A stretch of DNA of 64,000 bases from Mytilisepta virgata (taxonomy: Eukaryota; Mollusca; Bivalvia; Mytilida; Mytilidae): the NCBI GenBank assembly GCA_028015205.1, contig CM051517.1, positions 12,386,501-12,450,500 of the forward strand, given 5' to 3'. A program made the position numbers and the translations under genes. This document shows, one piece after another, positions 43,104-58,211 of this stretch. How positions within the stretch are numbered: the first letter of the stretch is position 1; each line of letters opens with the position of its first letter. Below the pieces are notes generated by a model. The model searched no databases, was not told the DNA's origin, and was given only the letters and a program-made list of their open reading frames with translations.

Positions 43104-44152
43104 AAAAATCTTAAACTAAGTCCAGCTGTGGCAGCTAGCTTGGATTCCGATTGGCACGAAAACATAACTGTTATAGCAGACATTTATCCAAGGATTTTCA
43201 TGCAACAAAACATTTCAATTGGCTTGGTATTTTCTGACAAGAAGGCCTTTGTATAAATTTCCCATAGGGTTCAATGTTAAACTAAGTCTGGCTGTGGCGG
43301 CTATATTGAATTTTCGATCGGCACATAAAACAAATGTTTTTTAGTGGTCTATCAAATGATCATTCGTAACATCAAAAACATTTCATTTGGCTTGGTAGTT
43401 TCTGACAAGAAGACCTTTGTGCAAAATTCCCCATAGGTGAACTGTTAAGCTAATTCCGGTTGTGACAGCTATCTTGAATGTCTGATTGACATAAAAAACA
43501 TAAGTTTTGTAGAGGTTCATCCAATGCTTGTTTATACATAAAAAACTATTTCAATTGGCTTGGTAGTTTCGGACAAAAGAAAACCTTTGCACAAATTTCA
43601 CATAGGGTTCAATATTAGACTAAGTCTGGCTGTGGCGGCCACATTAAATTTCTGATCGGCACATAAAACAAATATTTTGTAGTGGTCTATCAAGTAATCA
43701 TTCACGCATCAAAAACCTGTCAATTGGCAAGAAGATCTTTGTCCAAAATTCCTCTTCTTGTCCAATGTTAAACTAAGTCCGGTTGTAGCGGCCGTCTTGA
43801 ATTTCTGATCGGCACAAAAAACATATCTTTTGTAGAGGTTCATCCAAAGCTTGTTCATACATAAAAATATTTCAATTGGCTTGGTAGTTTCTGACAAGAA
43901 GACCTTTGTATAAATTTCCCCGTAAGGTCCAATGTTAAAATAAGTCTGGCTGTGGCGACCATCTTGAATTTCCGATCGGCACAAAAAAAAGTTTTGTAGA
44001 GGTTCATCCTATTATCATTCATGCAACAAATCATTTTAATTGGCTTTGCAGTTCCTGACAAGAAGAGCTTTAAAGATAAGTTCAATCATAACGAATTATC
44101 TGCCCCTGGTTGAATATCAAATCGGCACAAAAAACATAAAGAGAACCATCCA
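43104..44152. repeat. ~165-bp subrepeats, unit 2
   Basis: Same array as at 32935-33983, displaced by 10,169 bp, with no difference that I noticed. Confidence 0.85.
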
Positions 44153-45673
44153 ACAACTGTATTGACTTTTACAGTATGTTTTTTACACCAGAGCGTCCGG
44201 ATCTATAAGAGGAAAGTTACATGTGTCTATAAAATTGTTTAACCCTACCACTCCAAGGTGTCCGTTCAATGTTTGATTTTTGTGCTCTTTTATATTATTT
44301 TTGGCTGTTGGTCTGTGGATTGGATGGCGTTATACTTGATTTGGTATTCATTGTCGACCTTTCCTATTGTCCGTTTTGTTGATTATTTCCAATTATTTTT
44401 ATCGTAAAATTTATTTAAATTTAAGTATATATTTGACATTGATAAATTTTTATGTTATCTTAATTGCTAGGTTAAATAAATAATTTCAACATAGATTCAT
44501 GATTTTTTGAAAACCAAACGGATATATTTTAGATACAGGGACAAATAAGCCTTGGAGATTTTATTTCAATATTTGTTGTATTGTGAAGTGTTGTGAAGTG
44601 AAAATACAAACATTTCCACACGAATATATTAAGGTAGGTGTTTTGTCCTCTATTTTGATAGTATTAAGAAAAATTGCAAAATGACCATTACTCGATAATA
44701 CTACATTTACAACACTTCATTTCTGTTTAGTTTGCTATGTGTTTTTGTATTTTTTCTATTATCTTGGTGGTATCTGTTTGTCCCGCTACTGTTCTCACAA
44801 ATTCGCCTTGTCTTTGAAGTCGGGTTATGTGGTCTTATGGCTTTGGCATTCTTTTACGAGTATTAATAAAGCCCTGTTTATACTCTAGCCAACTTAAACT
44901 CTTTAAATGAGTATCACCTTCACGCAGCGAATAGGATATCATATTAGTATACATGTATATAAAATTCATGCATTTTACATATTACATTTTGTGTCTGGTC
45001 GACTGGAGAGGTAAATGCGCGTAAACGAAAAATTCAAAATTTGCGCAAACTTAAAAGTCAAATGGTCAGATTCAATGGATTATTTTGAAATTTTAAAGCT
45101 TTATCACACTACATTGATACAAAAATCAAGGTTTGAAATATCGTTTAGGCCACGCAAAATTAATTACTTGTTCGTCTGACCACCCGCATGTTTAAAACGA
45201 TCGGTAAAAAAAAAAACTTTTTTTCTGCCGCCCGCATCCAGCACGGAAACACCCGCATCAGATTCCGGATTTTGTAACAAAAACCTTAAATCACTTGAGC
45301 GTTTAGATGAAGCCGTCAGTACGCGATATTTGAGTGCAAAAATGAGTAACAAATCACACGCCATCGAGTATATTTTGTGGTCTATGTTGTTTCCCAAGTC
45401 TGGGTTTTCCAACTTAACATGACCAGTCAATGTGATCTCGACGATATATTCATTGACCTATTCAAAACAATACAAGAATATTCGTCTTGCAATGATTTGA
45501 ACTTTGATATGATAACGATCAGTAAAAGCACTTAGACGAGGTGTAACCCTCTCTACCGAGGGAATGTCGCTCTCACGAGGGGAAAATTTCAAGTGATAAA
45601 AAATAAAATTATTAAATTTTGACTTTTATTATTCTAAAGAGTAAAATTCTTCAATTCCTTCCAAAGAAAAATA

Positions 45674-45944
45674 GGAGCCTCGGTGGCCGAGTGGTCTAGG
45701 TAGTTCGTCACGACTACTAATGATCACTAGCCTGTCAACACTAAGGTTGTGAGTTCGAATCTCACCTGTGGCAGAGTCTCTTCGACTGCGATCTAAAATT
45801 GACAAGGATTGCTAATTTTCCTACCGAAGGTCGGTGGTTCTCTCCGGGTACTCCGGCTTCCTCCGCCAATAAAAACTTGCCGCCGCAAAATAGCCAAAAG
45901 TGCTGAAAACGTCATAAAACCCCAACTAAACAAACAAAACCAAA
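45674..45944 (+). mobile_element. tRNA-derived SINE, unit 3
   Basis: Copy of the SINE at 31614 with intact A and B boxes. Confidence 0.8.
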
Positions 45945-48235
45945 GAAAAATGTTTGTATCTACAATAAGGAAGAAACCACATGTACATGAAATATTTCTT
46001 TATTTTTAAAAATGTGTGGCGAATTGTAATTTTAAATTAGAATTTTTAAAAATTACTTGAAATGCACTTGAACATTATCCCTCATAAAAGGGATAACCAC
46101 TCGGATGAGGGGTACCTCTCATCTGAGGGTTTGTTCCCAACCTGTTGATGATCATAAGAAACTTTTTGGGAAAGAGACTGATGGAACATCAATTAAGCCA
46201 GCTTTCAGCATGAAGTCCGTAGTAAATTGATGCATGTATTTTGGATTGAATGTAGATTATTATCCATTAAAATTAAAATAGAAAGAAACATCAAAGATAC
46301 ACTCGGGTACCCATAAAGCTTTAGACCACCACCATGTTGCTCATTGCATTTAATTGACTGGGTTGATTAATAAATTCTGTCTAAAAAAAAATATCGCTTG
46401 CTCGCACCTCTTATTTTCATCAAAAATCCGAAGAACAAGTGATTAATTTGGCATGGCCTTATTAAATTAGTTAAGTTTCTGGAGGTGATATTTGTCTGGC
46501 CAACTGGACAGGCAAATGCGTGTAAACGAAGAATTCAAATGGTAAGATTCAATCATACCCAGCTATATCGGCCATCACGTGACTTTTGTCTATATCGATA
46601 TGGTATAAACTCAGTTCTTAAAGCGTAAAGGAAATATAATGGGAGTTGCACTTTAAATTGCAATATCTTTTTTTATATACGAGCTTTTCAAAATGTACAT
46701 CTTCTGTGAAAATCTTGAATCTTTCCTCTTTCTTTTGGTATATGACACTTGAGATAATTATTTTGATTGGTCCTGTCCAATTTGATTTCAAAATATGATA
46801 CTTTTTCGACGAAAATACATGTATTTTACGTTAAAATTAATCTTGAAATGGAAAATTTTCGTAGACCCCCCTCTTTACCTGAGGGTTTTAAACCCCCAAG
46901 CATTTTTAAAGTTAAAGATGTACATCTTTGCTGATAACATTTAAAAAATTTCCTTTCCAATGATATAAAAATTGTGAGAATCGGATATAGATTGGTCCTG
47001 TCCAATTTGTTTTGAAAAATGCCAAAATATTAAATTTATTTAGTTGTCGGACCAAATTCAAATTATAAACTCGATTCTGGTTCGGGTAATGTCCTGTGAT
47101 AATTCCGGATTCTTAAGAACGCATTTTTGATGCTTTAAGTATGTTTATTAGAGATGCATAGTGTTCTCATTGTCAACTTATAAAATATGTATACATAGGT
47201 GTAAAAACATCTTTCCGTTTTAATATAAATATGAAAATATGATATAATTGTAATTTATAAGTTTGTTTAATTTTGTTCCCTTTTAATGAGGACCTCACAA
47301 ATGTAAAGGTGCAATTATACTTCCTCGACACCTGCTGACAAGTTTATAAGGTAAATTCAACACACCGATGAACACAGCGGGTAGCCGTGACAGGTGTAAC
47401 TTGTTAATTGACCAAATTACCGGAACATCAGGGGTATATTATGATAAAACCCTCTTACATGTTTTTAGCATAAAGGGAAAAGCTAAAGGTCCAATATAGT
47501 TTAAGAGCAATTAATATAAAAAAATAAAATGTTCTTATGAGATATAGAGGTGCACATAAAATTTAAACAGTGATAGTCAAAACTGGCAGGATGCCTGTCT
47601 GCTTCATACATATATAAATCAAGTATTAAAATGCTCATAAATGCTTAAGTTTTTATATGGTAACATTATGAAATTATATCATTTGACAAGAATCTCAACA
47701 AAAAAAAACATATAAATAATGGCAAGAGAAAGGTCATTTTAGATTCATGATCGTCGACCATAATTAAACATTTTATGTTACAATATTTTATTAAATGTAT
47801 TCATTACTAAAGTTCAATTGCTGTTCATTACTATAGCCTGTCTCTACAGTTGTTTAAAGTATATCATATACATGTACATCAGCCTGAAAAGCACTCTTAT
47901 TTTACATGAACCAAAACAATTAATTGTAGAACTTAAAAATCGGTCCTACTAAAAGAAGCCTGCCAAGGTAAATGAAGCCTGCAAAAGCCTGCAGGTTAAT
48001 GGCTATAGGTACGTGGAATATTTTTACATATTATGGTAGATGAAAGTATATTATTTGATAATATCGAAAAAAATTGATTTTTGATAAGTTTTTCGACTCT
48101 TAATCGATGATTTTCTATTGTCGTATTTGAAGCCTGCAAGAATGCGACGCCATCTTGTTTTACCTGAGATTCGAGTTGACACGTGTAGTTAATTAGCCAG
48201 TGTATATTGTAGAATAAACAATTTTATTAAGTTTA

Positions 48236-49179
48236 ATGTTAATTGAATGTAATAAAAATGTAGAACTCTGTGTCATATTCATAAATGAATATGTTACCAG
48301 ACCCAACGACGATAATCAATACAAAGATTTTTTGCAGATATTTACAGATGGATCAAAAGATCCAGTTACAAATAGTAGTGGCTGTGCCTTTGTTATTCCG
48401 AAATTAAAAATTCATAAAGCATTTAGATTATCTAATTATGCATCCATATTTGTTTGTGAATTAATGGCTATTTTTTTTACTTTGAACTGGCTTTTAGATT
48501 ATAAAACATGTAGTATAGTTATATTTGTAGATTCCCTAGCAGCACTTAAGGCCATAAAAAACTCTGTGTACAAAGTTAAATGTCAGATTATTTTTATATT
48601 TTTTCTACATACTCTATTTTAATTAAAACAGGGAAAAATATTATATTTGAATGGATACCTAGCCACGTTGGCATTGTAGGAAATGAGCTTGCAGATACTG
48701 AAGCAAAACATTCTTTAACACTAGAATCAATATTTTTCACCCCTTTATATAAAGATGACATTAAAACTGTTTGTAAAAATCTACTCAAGAATATTTGGCA
48801 GTCAGAATGGGATAACAATAAAGATAAACATTTTTATCAGATTTGTAATACCGTAAATTTTAATCTAAAAATACCAAAATTACTACGCAACTCAGAAATT
48901 TTATTATATAAGCTTAGAAATGGTTATATTGGACTGAACAAAAATCTAAATAAAATTGGAGTCACTGATTCACCCCTATGCTCACAGTGTAAAGTAGCCG
49001 AAACGGTAGAACATTATTTATTACATTGTACAAAATATAATCTAGAAAGAAAATCCCTTTTGGATAATTTAACAGATAAAGGACTAAAAATTTTCAATTT
49101 AAACACTCTACTATCAGGTTTAAACTTTAACATAATCTATGAATATGTTAAATCAACCAAAAGATTTGCTAATTACTAA
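48236..49179 (+). pseudogene. LINE ORF2 RNase H fragment, unit 3
   Basis: Copy of the pseudogene at 38069 with the same frameshift, so the damage predates the duplication. Confidence 0.88.
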
Positions 49180-49500
49180 ATTATAAAAAAAAAAAAAAAA
49201 ATTTCAATTTTTGTTCTGTTAATTAATTAAACCGCTGGTGACAGCCTTTGTTCCAGTAAACTTGAGGACGGACAGCGGTTGGATATTGTACCTATTCCAG
49301 ATGTCTACACCTATGACCCAAAATTGTAGAAAGGATATATACAGACACCTGCTGATCGCGTGAAGCTCTTTCACTATGATCCGAGGCCCATGGTTCACAT
49401 AAGCTTGGGACATCGAAATTTACTTGATTGTATTGCGTGGACACCTCAGCCCACTAATACCTGTGTGTGTTCATGCAGTCTATCATTCTCTACTATTTTT

Positions 49501-49549
<49 letters not shown>

Positions 49550-50225
49550 GTCCCAGGACTATGAGAGCTATATATACTTTTATTTGTTATTTTTCTAAAA
49601 TAGAGACATTTATCTCTCTGTTTCCCCTATATGCGATATACTTGGCCAGTATACCGTGCAGGGCCTCGGACAAGTGTGCGGTCTCCCCAGTCGGCATCTC
49701 AAAAATTTGACCTCTTACTCATGGTCGGTGACTATCACGCGCCGTCGGTCAGTGCGGGCACTCGAGGCAAAAACAATGCCTCGGGAATCCGCACTGAGCG
49801 AGGGGGTGGGTACCCGAACATTTGAGCTTATCCCGTAATATTTGTTCCCCTTATTTTAAATAGTATCCTGAGATACATTTGGGATCACGCACAATAGTGC
49901 ATTATCCCGACTGTTGTCCCGTTTAATTATAATTTACTTTTTTTTTTTACTTGGGATGACGGACGGGGAGTACCATATCATTTTTTACATCCCAGAGGGC
50001 TTTGCGCGATTATTATAGCAAAAACATCTACAGATGACCTTCTTCTCCTCCTGCAAAACAGATGCATAATGACAAACTGGATAACTCACCTCCTCACATA
50101 CTTACAGATTTAAAATAGAAATACCCAGAGAGGAAAATCCATTAGCATTCAGGGCGCAATATCATCCTATATGATAGTCGCCGTCACAACCCAGACTACT
50201 ACTACTACTACCCAACGACGAGGAC

Positions 50226-50676
50226 AGATAAATTAATTAGCTTATAATCATTTAGTTAAACTATCATTTTGTTAAAAACATATCTTTTTGTTATCTATTT
50301 TAATTAGTTCAGCTTTATCTTTTTATCTTTATTTATTTTGTTACATTATTTATGCTAAATCCTAAACCTTTCTCTCTTTTTCTATGCAATATGTATACAC
50401 GCCTATTTTTAATTTTTCTGCATCCCACTATATCTTATATTTCAAGTTTTCTAATGGTTATGTCATATAAATATAATCATATGTAAGTGCTGGTGAAGGC
50501 TCGCGGGTGTAGCTTGAATCTAATGCCATATGTTGCTGCTACACCCGTGACCACCCACCTCACAAGGAAAACCAGGGGGCAGGGGTAGTATTGATGTCTG
50601 CTTTATATTATAATTTTGTCAGATAGGATAATTAAGTCTGAGTGCTCAAAAAAAAAGAAAAAAAAAAAAAAAAAAA
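50226..50676 (+). mobile_element. Poly(A)-tailed retro-insert with 10-bp TSD, unit 3
   Basis: Copy of the insert at 40059. The CGACGAGGAC duplications are at 50216-50225 and 50677-50686. The tail has one more A than in unit 2. Confidence 0.8.
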
Positions 50677-53271
50677 CGACGAGGACGTGGTTCTACATGC
50701 GCTAATGGGAAGTTTAGATGATTTAATCGAAAAATGTTCTGAAATGGAAGATGACAAACATATCTTTATGAACATTAGTGCCAAGTTCTTCCGTGACACT
50801 GCTCGTGTTTATTTCTCTGATAACAATTGAACTTAATATTAACAAATATTTTTTTTTCTCTCTCTTCTTCATTATTTTTATTAATTCATGAACAGTAATT
50901 ATTCTACTGAAGAAATATTGTAACATTTTCACTTGTATATCTCTGTAAAAGAGGAATTAAAGAATATATATATATATAGCCCATTAAGAGCTGTAATTAA
51001 AACATAATGAAAACATTAAAATGATAATTAATCCTAATAAGTTCACTACTCAGTATAGTTCAAAGCTATGATTGTGTTATTAAATTATATTAATTATATT
51101 AACATTAAATTGTTTATTTAAGTGAGAATATTTCAAGTTGTTTTTAGTTTATAAAAGTTTAGTTATTCCTTTTAATAATTATATAAAAATGTTAATATGT
51201 GATTTTTTAGTTAAAATTGTTTGTTCTACAATATACACTGGCTAATTAACTATACATGTCAACTCGAATCTCAGGTAAAACAAGATGGCGTCGCATTCTT
51301 GCAGGCTTCAAATACGACAATAGAAAATCATCGATTAAGAGTCGAAAAACTTATCAAAATCATTTTTTTTCTCGATATTATCAAATTATATACTTTCATC
51401 TACCATAATATGTAAAAATATTCCACGTACCTATAGCCATTAACCTGCAGGCTTTTGCAGGCTTCATTTACCTTGGCAGGCTTCTTTTAGTAGTACCCCT
51501 TAAAAATATGTTAGGCTAAATAAAAAAATATGCGTGTTTCCTATTACATGTCTGAAAAAAATAGGTAGGTAGGTTTATTTTTATTTTTTTTTTACAATTT
51601 TTTTTTACCTTGAGTAAATGGAATTAAAGTTTAACAGTGCTTAAGCAAAAATGGCAAAAAAAATCTAGGGTAGGCATGAAAAAATAGGTAGGGTCGGGTA
51701 ACCGAGACAAATTTTTTTTTGGCCTTATCTTGTAGTAATATTAACCAATGATTATGGATACAAAGTTGCAAAGCATGCTTTAAATAGTATATACATGTAT
51801 GTTTTTATTAACAAGACCTAAAACAGCATTTTCCCGAGTCGAAAATAATCAAATAAAATATTAAAAAAAATATATAAGTAAATTAAGGTAAAATTTTACA
51901 TGAATAAAAATAACTCACTCTTTTTTCTTCTTGTCTTTATAAATGAAGAAGTTGCATATAACAAAATATATGTTGTCAGTAATTGATTATACAAAAATGT
52001 CTAAAATCAAGGATCACACAATTTTGAATGTTCACAAGTAAGTGGTCTTTAAGAAAATGATTATGTAGCTTTGTTTTTAGATTTTTGACACTGGCTAATT
52101 AACAGGATGTTATTTTAATGTGGAGGTACGGGGGACTGTAAGGAAGGCCATAAAGCTGTCATTTAATTATTGTTAAATAAACACCTGATAGCTTACTGAC
52201 ACCTGTTCTCTTTAATGTTCTGTAATGATTCCTAATTGAGTAAATTATGCCAAAAAGGTGAAACTTTCAAAGACAAAACTTAAAAAAACAAAAACAAAAA
52301 ATGTTTACTTTATTAGACTTTTCTCTAACATGTCTAATGAAGCGTTTTTGAGTAAATCATTTTACTCTAAGTTTAAATTATTTAAGTTTTTTAAACATTA
52401 AAAATTACATGGGTAAATAAAATTAAAAAAAAATTCTATTCTCCTGCAAAACTTGATTACAATAAATGTTTGTGTTAAAATTGTAAGGTTAATATTTAGA
52501 AAATTTTATCAATAAAGAAGAAACAAGTTAATGAGATATTTATTGAAGCAACAAATTACAATCATAAAATTTATATCAGTGTTTTAATAGATTTAAAAAT
52601 AATATCTTCATGATCATGATGATATAGATAAATTTTTAGGCGAATATACATGTAGAAAATATTCTTTTTTGGATTATTATTATTATTGTCAATTTCCTTT
52701 TAAATGTGGAATATTTTTAAGAAATTGATAAAAAACACCCGCTTGCACCGGGTACCAGATAATGTAAACCAGTTCTTAAAAATTGCTGTACAGAGTTATC
52801 GAACCTAATTATGACCATATAAGCTGCACATGGGATTTTTTGAAGCTCTATTAACTACATTGTCACAAAAATCAAGGTTTGAAATATCGTTATTAAATTC
52901 AGTTTCTGCAGATGGTATTATATTTATATTAAACATACCAAATTAAACTAGCATACTTTACAGACCATTAAAAAATTGCGACAGAAACACTAAATGAATT
53001 AACAACATATAACAAACACGAAATTTTCACTTTATTTAAAAAAAACTGTCAAAAGTCTGCACTAAATCATTAATTTACAAAAGAACAGTACATAGCATTT
53101 TAAATTCGTCCCTTTTTTATACGAAAATACTTGATAAAAAAGAATCGCTCGTCTGGATTTTAGGCGACCACAACTGACAAAGCGCTTCTAGATAATATCT
53201 GTAAGCAATTGTTCCACAGTGTCCAGCGCTTCTAGATAAGATATTTGAAGAAATTTCCAGTGTCCAATGTT

Positions 53272-54320
53272 AAAAATCTTAAACTAAGTCCAGCTGTGGC
53301 AGCTAGCTTGGATTCCGATTGGCACGAAAACATAACTGTTATAGCAGACATTTATCCAAGGATTTTCATGCAACAAAACATTTCAATTGGCTTGGTATTT
53401 TCTGACAAGAAGGCCTTTGTATAAATTTCCCATAGGGTTCAATGTTAAACTAAGTCTGGCTGTGGCGGCTATATTGAATTTTCGATCGGCACATAAAACA
53501 AATGTTTTTTAGTGGTCTATCAAATGATCATTCGTAACATCAAAAACATTTCATTTGGCTTGGTAGTTTCTGACAAGAAGACCTTTGTGCAAAATTCCCC
53601 ATAGGTGAACTGTTAAGCTAATTCCGGTTGTGACAGCTATCTTGAATGTCTGATTGACATAAAAAACATAAGTTTTGTAGAGGTTCATCCAATGCTTGTT
53701 TATACATAAAAAACTATTTCAATTGGCTTGGTAGTTTCGGACAAAAGAAAACCTTTGCACAAATTTCACATAGGGTTCAATATTAGACTAAGTCTGGCTG
53801 TGGCGGCCACATTAAATTTCTGATCGGCACATAAAACAAATATTTTGTAGTGGTCTATCAAGTAATCATTCACGCATCAAAAACCTGTCAATTGGCAAGA
53901 AGATCTTTGTCCAAAATTCCTCTTCTTGTCCAATGTTAAACTAAGTCCGGTTGTAGCGGCCGTCTTGAATTTCTGATCGGCACAAAAAACATATCTTTTG
54001 TAGAGGTTCATCCAAAGCTTGTTCATACATAAAAATATTTCAATTGGCTTGGTAGTTTCTGACAAGAAGACCTTTGTATAAATTTCCCCGTAAGGTCCAA
54101 TGTTAAAATAAGTCTGGCTGTGGCGACCATCTTGAATTTCCGATCGGCACAAAAAAAAGTTTTGTAGAGGTTCATCCTATTATCATTCATGCAACAAATC
54201 ATTTTAATTGGCTTTGCAGTTCCTGACAAGAAGAGCTTTAAAGATAAGTTCAATCATAACGAATTATCTGCCCCTGGTTGAATATCAAATCGGCACAAAA
54301 AACATAAAGAGAACCATCCA
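53272..54320. repeat. ~165-bp subrepeats, unit 3
   Basis: Same array as at 32935-33983. Confidence 0.85.
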
Positions 54321-55841
54321 ACAACTGTATTGACTTTTACAGTATGTTTTTTACACCAGAGCGTCCGGATCTATAAGAGGAAAGTTACATGTGTCTATAA
54401 AATTGTTTAACCCTACCACTCCAAGGTGTCCGTTCAATGTTTGATTTTTGTGCTCTTTTATATTATTTTTGGCTGTTGGTCTGTGGATTGGATGGCGTTA
54501 TACTTGATTTGGTATTCATTGTCGACCTTTCCTATTGTCCGTTTTGTTGATTATTTCCAATTATTTTTATCGTAAAATTTATTTAAATTTAAGTATATAT
54601 TTGACATTGATAAATTTTTATGTTATCTTAATTGCTAGGTTAAATAAATAATTTCAACATAGATTCATGATTTTTTGAAAACCAAACGGATATATTTTAG
54701 ATACAGGGACAAATAAGCCTTGGAGATTTTATTTCAATATTTGTTGTATTGTGAAGTGTTGTGAAGTGAAAATACAAACATTTCCACACGAATATATTAA
54801 GGTAGGTGTTTTGTCCTCTATTTTGATAGTATTAAGAAAAATTGCAAAATGACCATTACTCGATAATACTACATTTACAACACTTCATTTCTGTTTAGTT
54901 TGCTATGTGTTTTTGTATTTTTTCTATTATCTTGGTGGTATCTGTTTGTCCCGCTACTGTTCTCACAAATTCGCCTTGTCTTTGAAGTCGGGTTATGTGG
55001 TCTTATGGCTTTGGCATTCTTTTACGAGTATTAATAAAGCCCTGTTTATACTCTAGCCAACTTAAACTCTTTAAATGAGTATCACCTTCACGCAGCGAAT
55101 AGGATATCATATTAGTATACATGTATATAAAATTCATGCATTTTACATATTACATTTTGTGTCTGGTCGACTGGAGAGGTAAATGCGCGTAAACGAAAAA
55201 TTCAAAATTTGCGCAAACTTAAAAGTCAAATGGTCAGATTCAATGGATTATTTTGAAATTTTAAAGCTTTATCACACTACATTGATACAAAAATCAAGGT
55301 TTGAAATATCGTTTAGGCCACGCAAAATTAATTACTTGTTCGTCTGACCACCCGCATGTTTAAAACGATCGGTAAAAAAAAAAACTTTTTTTCTGCCGCC
55401 CGCATCCAGCACGGAAACACCCGCATCAGATTCCGGATTTTGTAACAAAAACCTTAAATCACTTGAGCGTTTAGATGAAGCCGTCAGTACGCGATATTTG
55501 AGTGCAAAAATGAGTAACAAATCACACGCCATCGAGTATATTTTGTGGTCTATGTTGTTTCCCAAGTCTGGGTTTTCCAACTTAACATGACCAGTCAATG
55601 TGATCTCGACGATATATTCATTGACCTATTCAAAACAATACAAGAATATTCGTCTTGCAATGATTTGAACTTTGATATGATAACGATCAGTAAAAGCACT
55701 TAGACGAGGTGTAACCCTCTCTACCGAGGGAATGTCGCTCTCACGAGGGGAAAATTTCAAGTGATAAAAAATAAAATTATTAAATTTTGACTTTTATTAT
55801 TCTAAAGAGTAAAATTCTTCAATTCCTTCCAAAGAAAAATA

Positions 55842-56112
55842 GGAGCCTCGGTGGCCGAGTGGTCTAGGTAGTTCGTCACGACTACTAATGATCACTAGCC
55901 TGTCAACACTAAGGTTGTGAGTTCGAATCTCACCTGTGGCAGAGTCTCTTCGACTGCGATCTAAAATTGACAAGGATTGCTAATTTTCCTACCGAAGGTC
56001 GGTGGTTCTCTCCGGGTACTCCGGCTTCCTCCGCCAATAAAAACTTGCCGCCGCAAAATAGCCAAAAGTGCTGAAAACGTCATAAAACCCCAACTAAACA
56101 AACAAAACCAAA
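55842..56112 (+). mobile_element. tRNA-derived SINE, unit 4
   Basis: Copy of the SINE at 31614 with intact A and B boxes. Confidence 0.8.
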
Positions 56113-57162
56113 GAAAAATGTTTGTATCTACAATAAGGAAGAAACCACATGTACATGAAATATTTCTTTATTTTTAAAAATGTGTGGCGAATTGTAATTT
56201 TAAATTAGAATTTTTAAAAATTACTTGAAATGCACTTGAACATTATCCCTCATAAAAGGGATAACCACTCGGATGAGGGGTACCTCTCATCTGAGGGTTT
56301 GTTCCCAACCTGTTGATGATCATAAGAAACTTTTTGGGAAAGAGACTGATGGAACATCAATTAAGCCAGCTTTCAGCATGAAGTCCGTAGTAAATTGATG
56401 CATGTATTTTGGATTGAATGTAGATTATTATCCATTAAAATTAAAATAGAAAGAAACATCAAAGATACACTCGGGTACCCATAAAGCTTTAGACCACCAC
56501 CATGTTGCTCATTGCATTTAATTGACTGGGTTGATTAATAAATTCTGTCTAAAAAAAAATATCGCTTGCTCGCACCTCTTATTTTCATCAAAAATCCGAA
56601 GAACAAGTGATTAATTTGGCATGGCCTTATTAAATTAGTTAAGTTTCTGGAGGTGATATTTGTCTGGCCAACTGGACAGGCAAATGCGTGTAAACGAAGA
56701 ATTCAAATGGTAAGATTCAATCGGGATTTTTTGAAGCTCTATTAACTACATTGTCACAAAAATCAAGGTTTGAAATATCGTTATTAAATTCAGTTTCTGC
56801 AGATGGTATTATATTTATATTAAACATACCAAATTAAACTAGCATACTTTACAGACCATTAAAAAATTGCGACAGAAACACTAAATGAATTAACAACATA
56901 TAACAAACACGAAATTTTCACTTTATTTAAAAAAAACTGTCAAAAGTCTGCACTAAATCATTAATTTACAAAAGAACAGTACATAGCATTTTAAATTCGT
57001 CCCTTTTTTATACGAAAATACTTGATAAAAAAGAATCGCTCGTCTGGATTTTAGGCGACCACAACTGACAAAGCGCTTCTAGATAATATCTGTAAGCAAT
57101 TGTTCCACAGTGTCCAGCGCTTCTAGATAAGATATTTGAAGAAATTTCCAGTGTCCAATGTT

Positions 57163-58211
57163 AAAAATCTTAAACTAAGTCCAGCTGTGGCAGCTAGCTT
57201 GGATTCCGATTGGCACGAAAACATAACTGTTATAGCAGACATTTATCCAAGGATTTTCATGCAACAAAACATTTCAATTGGCTTGGTATTTTCTGACAAG
57301 AAGGCCTTTGTATAAATTTCCCATAGGGTTCAATGTTAAACTAAGTCTGGCTGTGGCGGCTATATTGAATTTTCGATCGGCACATAAAACAAATGTTTTT
57401 TAGTGGTCTATCAAATGATCATTCGTAACATCAAAAACATTTCATTTGGCTTGGTAGTTTCTGACAAGAAGACCTTTGTGCAAAATTCCCCATAGGTGAA
57501 CTGTTAAGCTAATTCCGGTTGTGACAGCTATCTTGAATGTCTGATTGACATAAAAAACATAAGTTTTGTAGAGGTTCATCCAATGCTTGTTTATACATAA
57601 AAAACTATTTCAATTGGCTTGGTAGTTTCGGACAAAAGAAAACCTTTGCACAAATTTCACATAGGGTTCAATATTAGACTAAGTCTGGCTGTGGCGGCCA
57701 CATTAAATTTCTGATCGGCACATAAAACAAATATTTTGTAGTGGTCTATCAAGTAATCATTCACGCATCAAAAACCTGTCAATTGGCAAGAAGATCTTTG
57801 TCCAAAATTCCTCTTCTTGTCCAATGTTAAACTAAGTCCGGTTGTAGCGGCCGTCTTGAATTTCTGATCGGCACAAAAAACATATCTTTTGTAGAGGTTC
57901 ATCCAAAGCTTGTTCATACATAAAAATATTTCAATTGGCTTGGTAGTTTCTGACAAGAAGACCTTTGTATAAATTTCCCCGTAAGGTCCAATGTTAAAAT
58001 AAGTCTGGCTGTGGCGACCATCTTGAATTTCCGATCGGCACAAAAAAAAGTTTTGTAGAGGTTCATCCTATTATCATTCATGCAACAAATCATTTTAATT
58101 GGCTTTGCAGTTCCTGACAAGAAGAGCTTTAAAGATAAGTTCAATCATAACGAATTATCTGCCCCTGGTTGAATATCAAATCGGCACAAAAAACATAAAG
58201 AGAACCATCCA
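57163..58211. repeat. ~165-bp subrepeats, unit 4
   Basis: Same array as at 32935-33983. Confidence 0.85.

Larger units (their letters stand above)
33984..44152. repeat. Macro-array unit 2, long type (L), 10,169 bp
   Basis: Same as unit 1, with the extra 10-bp duplication near 34412, and with a 6,278-bp segment (36386-42663) at the copy b empty site. The next unit starts 10,169 bp later, so this is a head-to-tail array. Confidence 0.9.
47946..51493. mobile_element. 3,548-bp element with 282-bp TIRs, unit 3
   Basis: Copy of the element at 37778. The poly-T tract at 49503-49548 is again exactly 46 nt. The LINE fragment and retro-insert are present at the same places. Confidence 0.8.
46555..52831. 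mobile_element. 6.28-kb segment inserted in unit 3
   Basis: Same boundaries as in unit 2 (CAATC before, GGGATT after). Its 6,277 bp include the same nested elements. Confidence 0.75.
44153..54320. repeat. Macro-array unit 3, long type (L), 10,168 bp
   Basis: Tandem copy of unit 2. The few differences I could find are in A runs (8 to 7 near 47519, 8 to 7 near 48067, 18 to 19 near 50676) and one base beside an A run near 52424. Over 10 kb this is almost complete identity. Confidence 0.9.
54321..58211. repeat. Macro-array unit 4, short type (S), 3,891 bp
   Basis: Same as unit 1 but with the extra TTGTGAAGTG near 54750. It has an empty site between C56722 and G56723 with the same CAATCGGGATT text as unit 1. 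The return to a short unit after two long ones is the key feature of the array order. Confidence 0.9.
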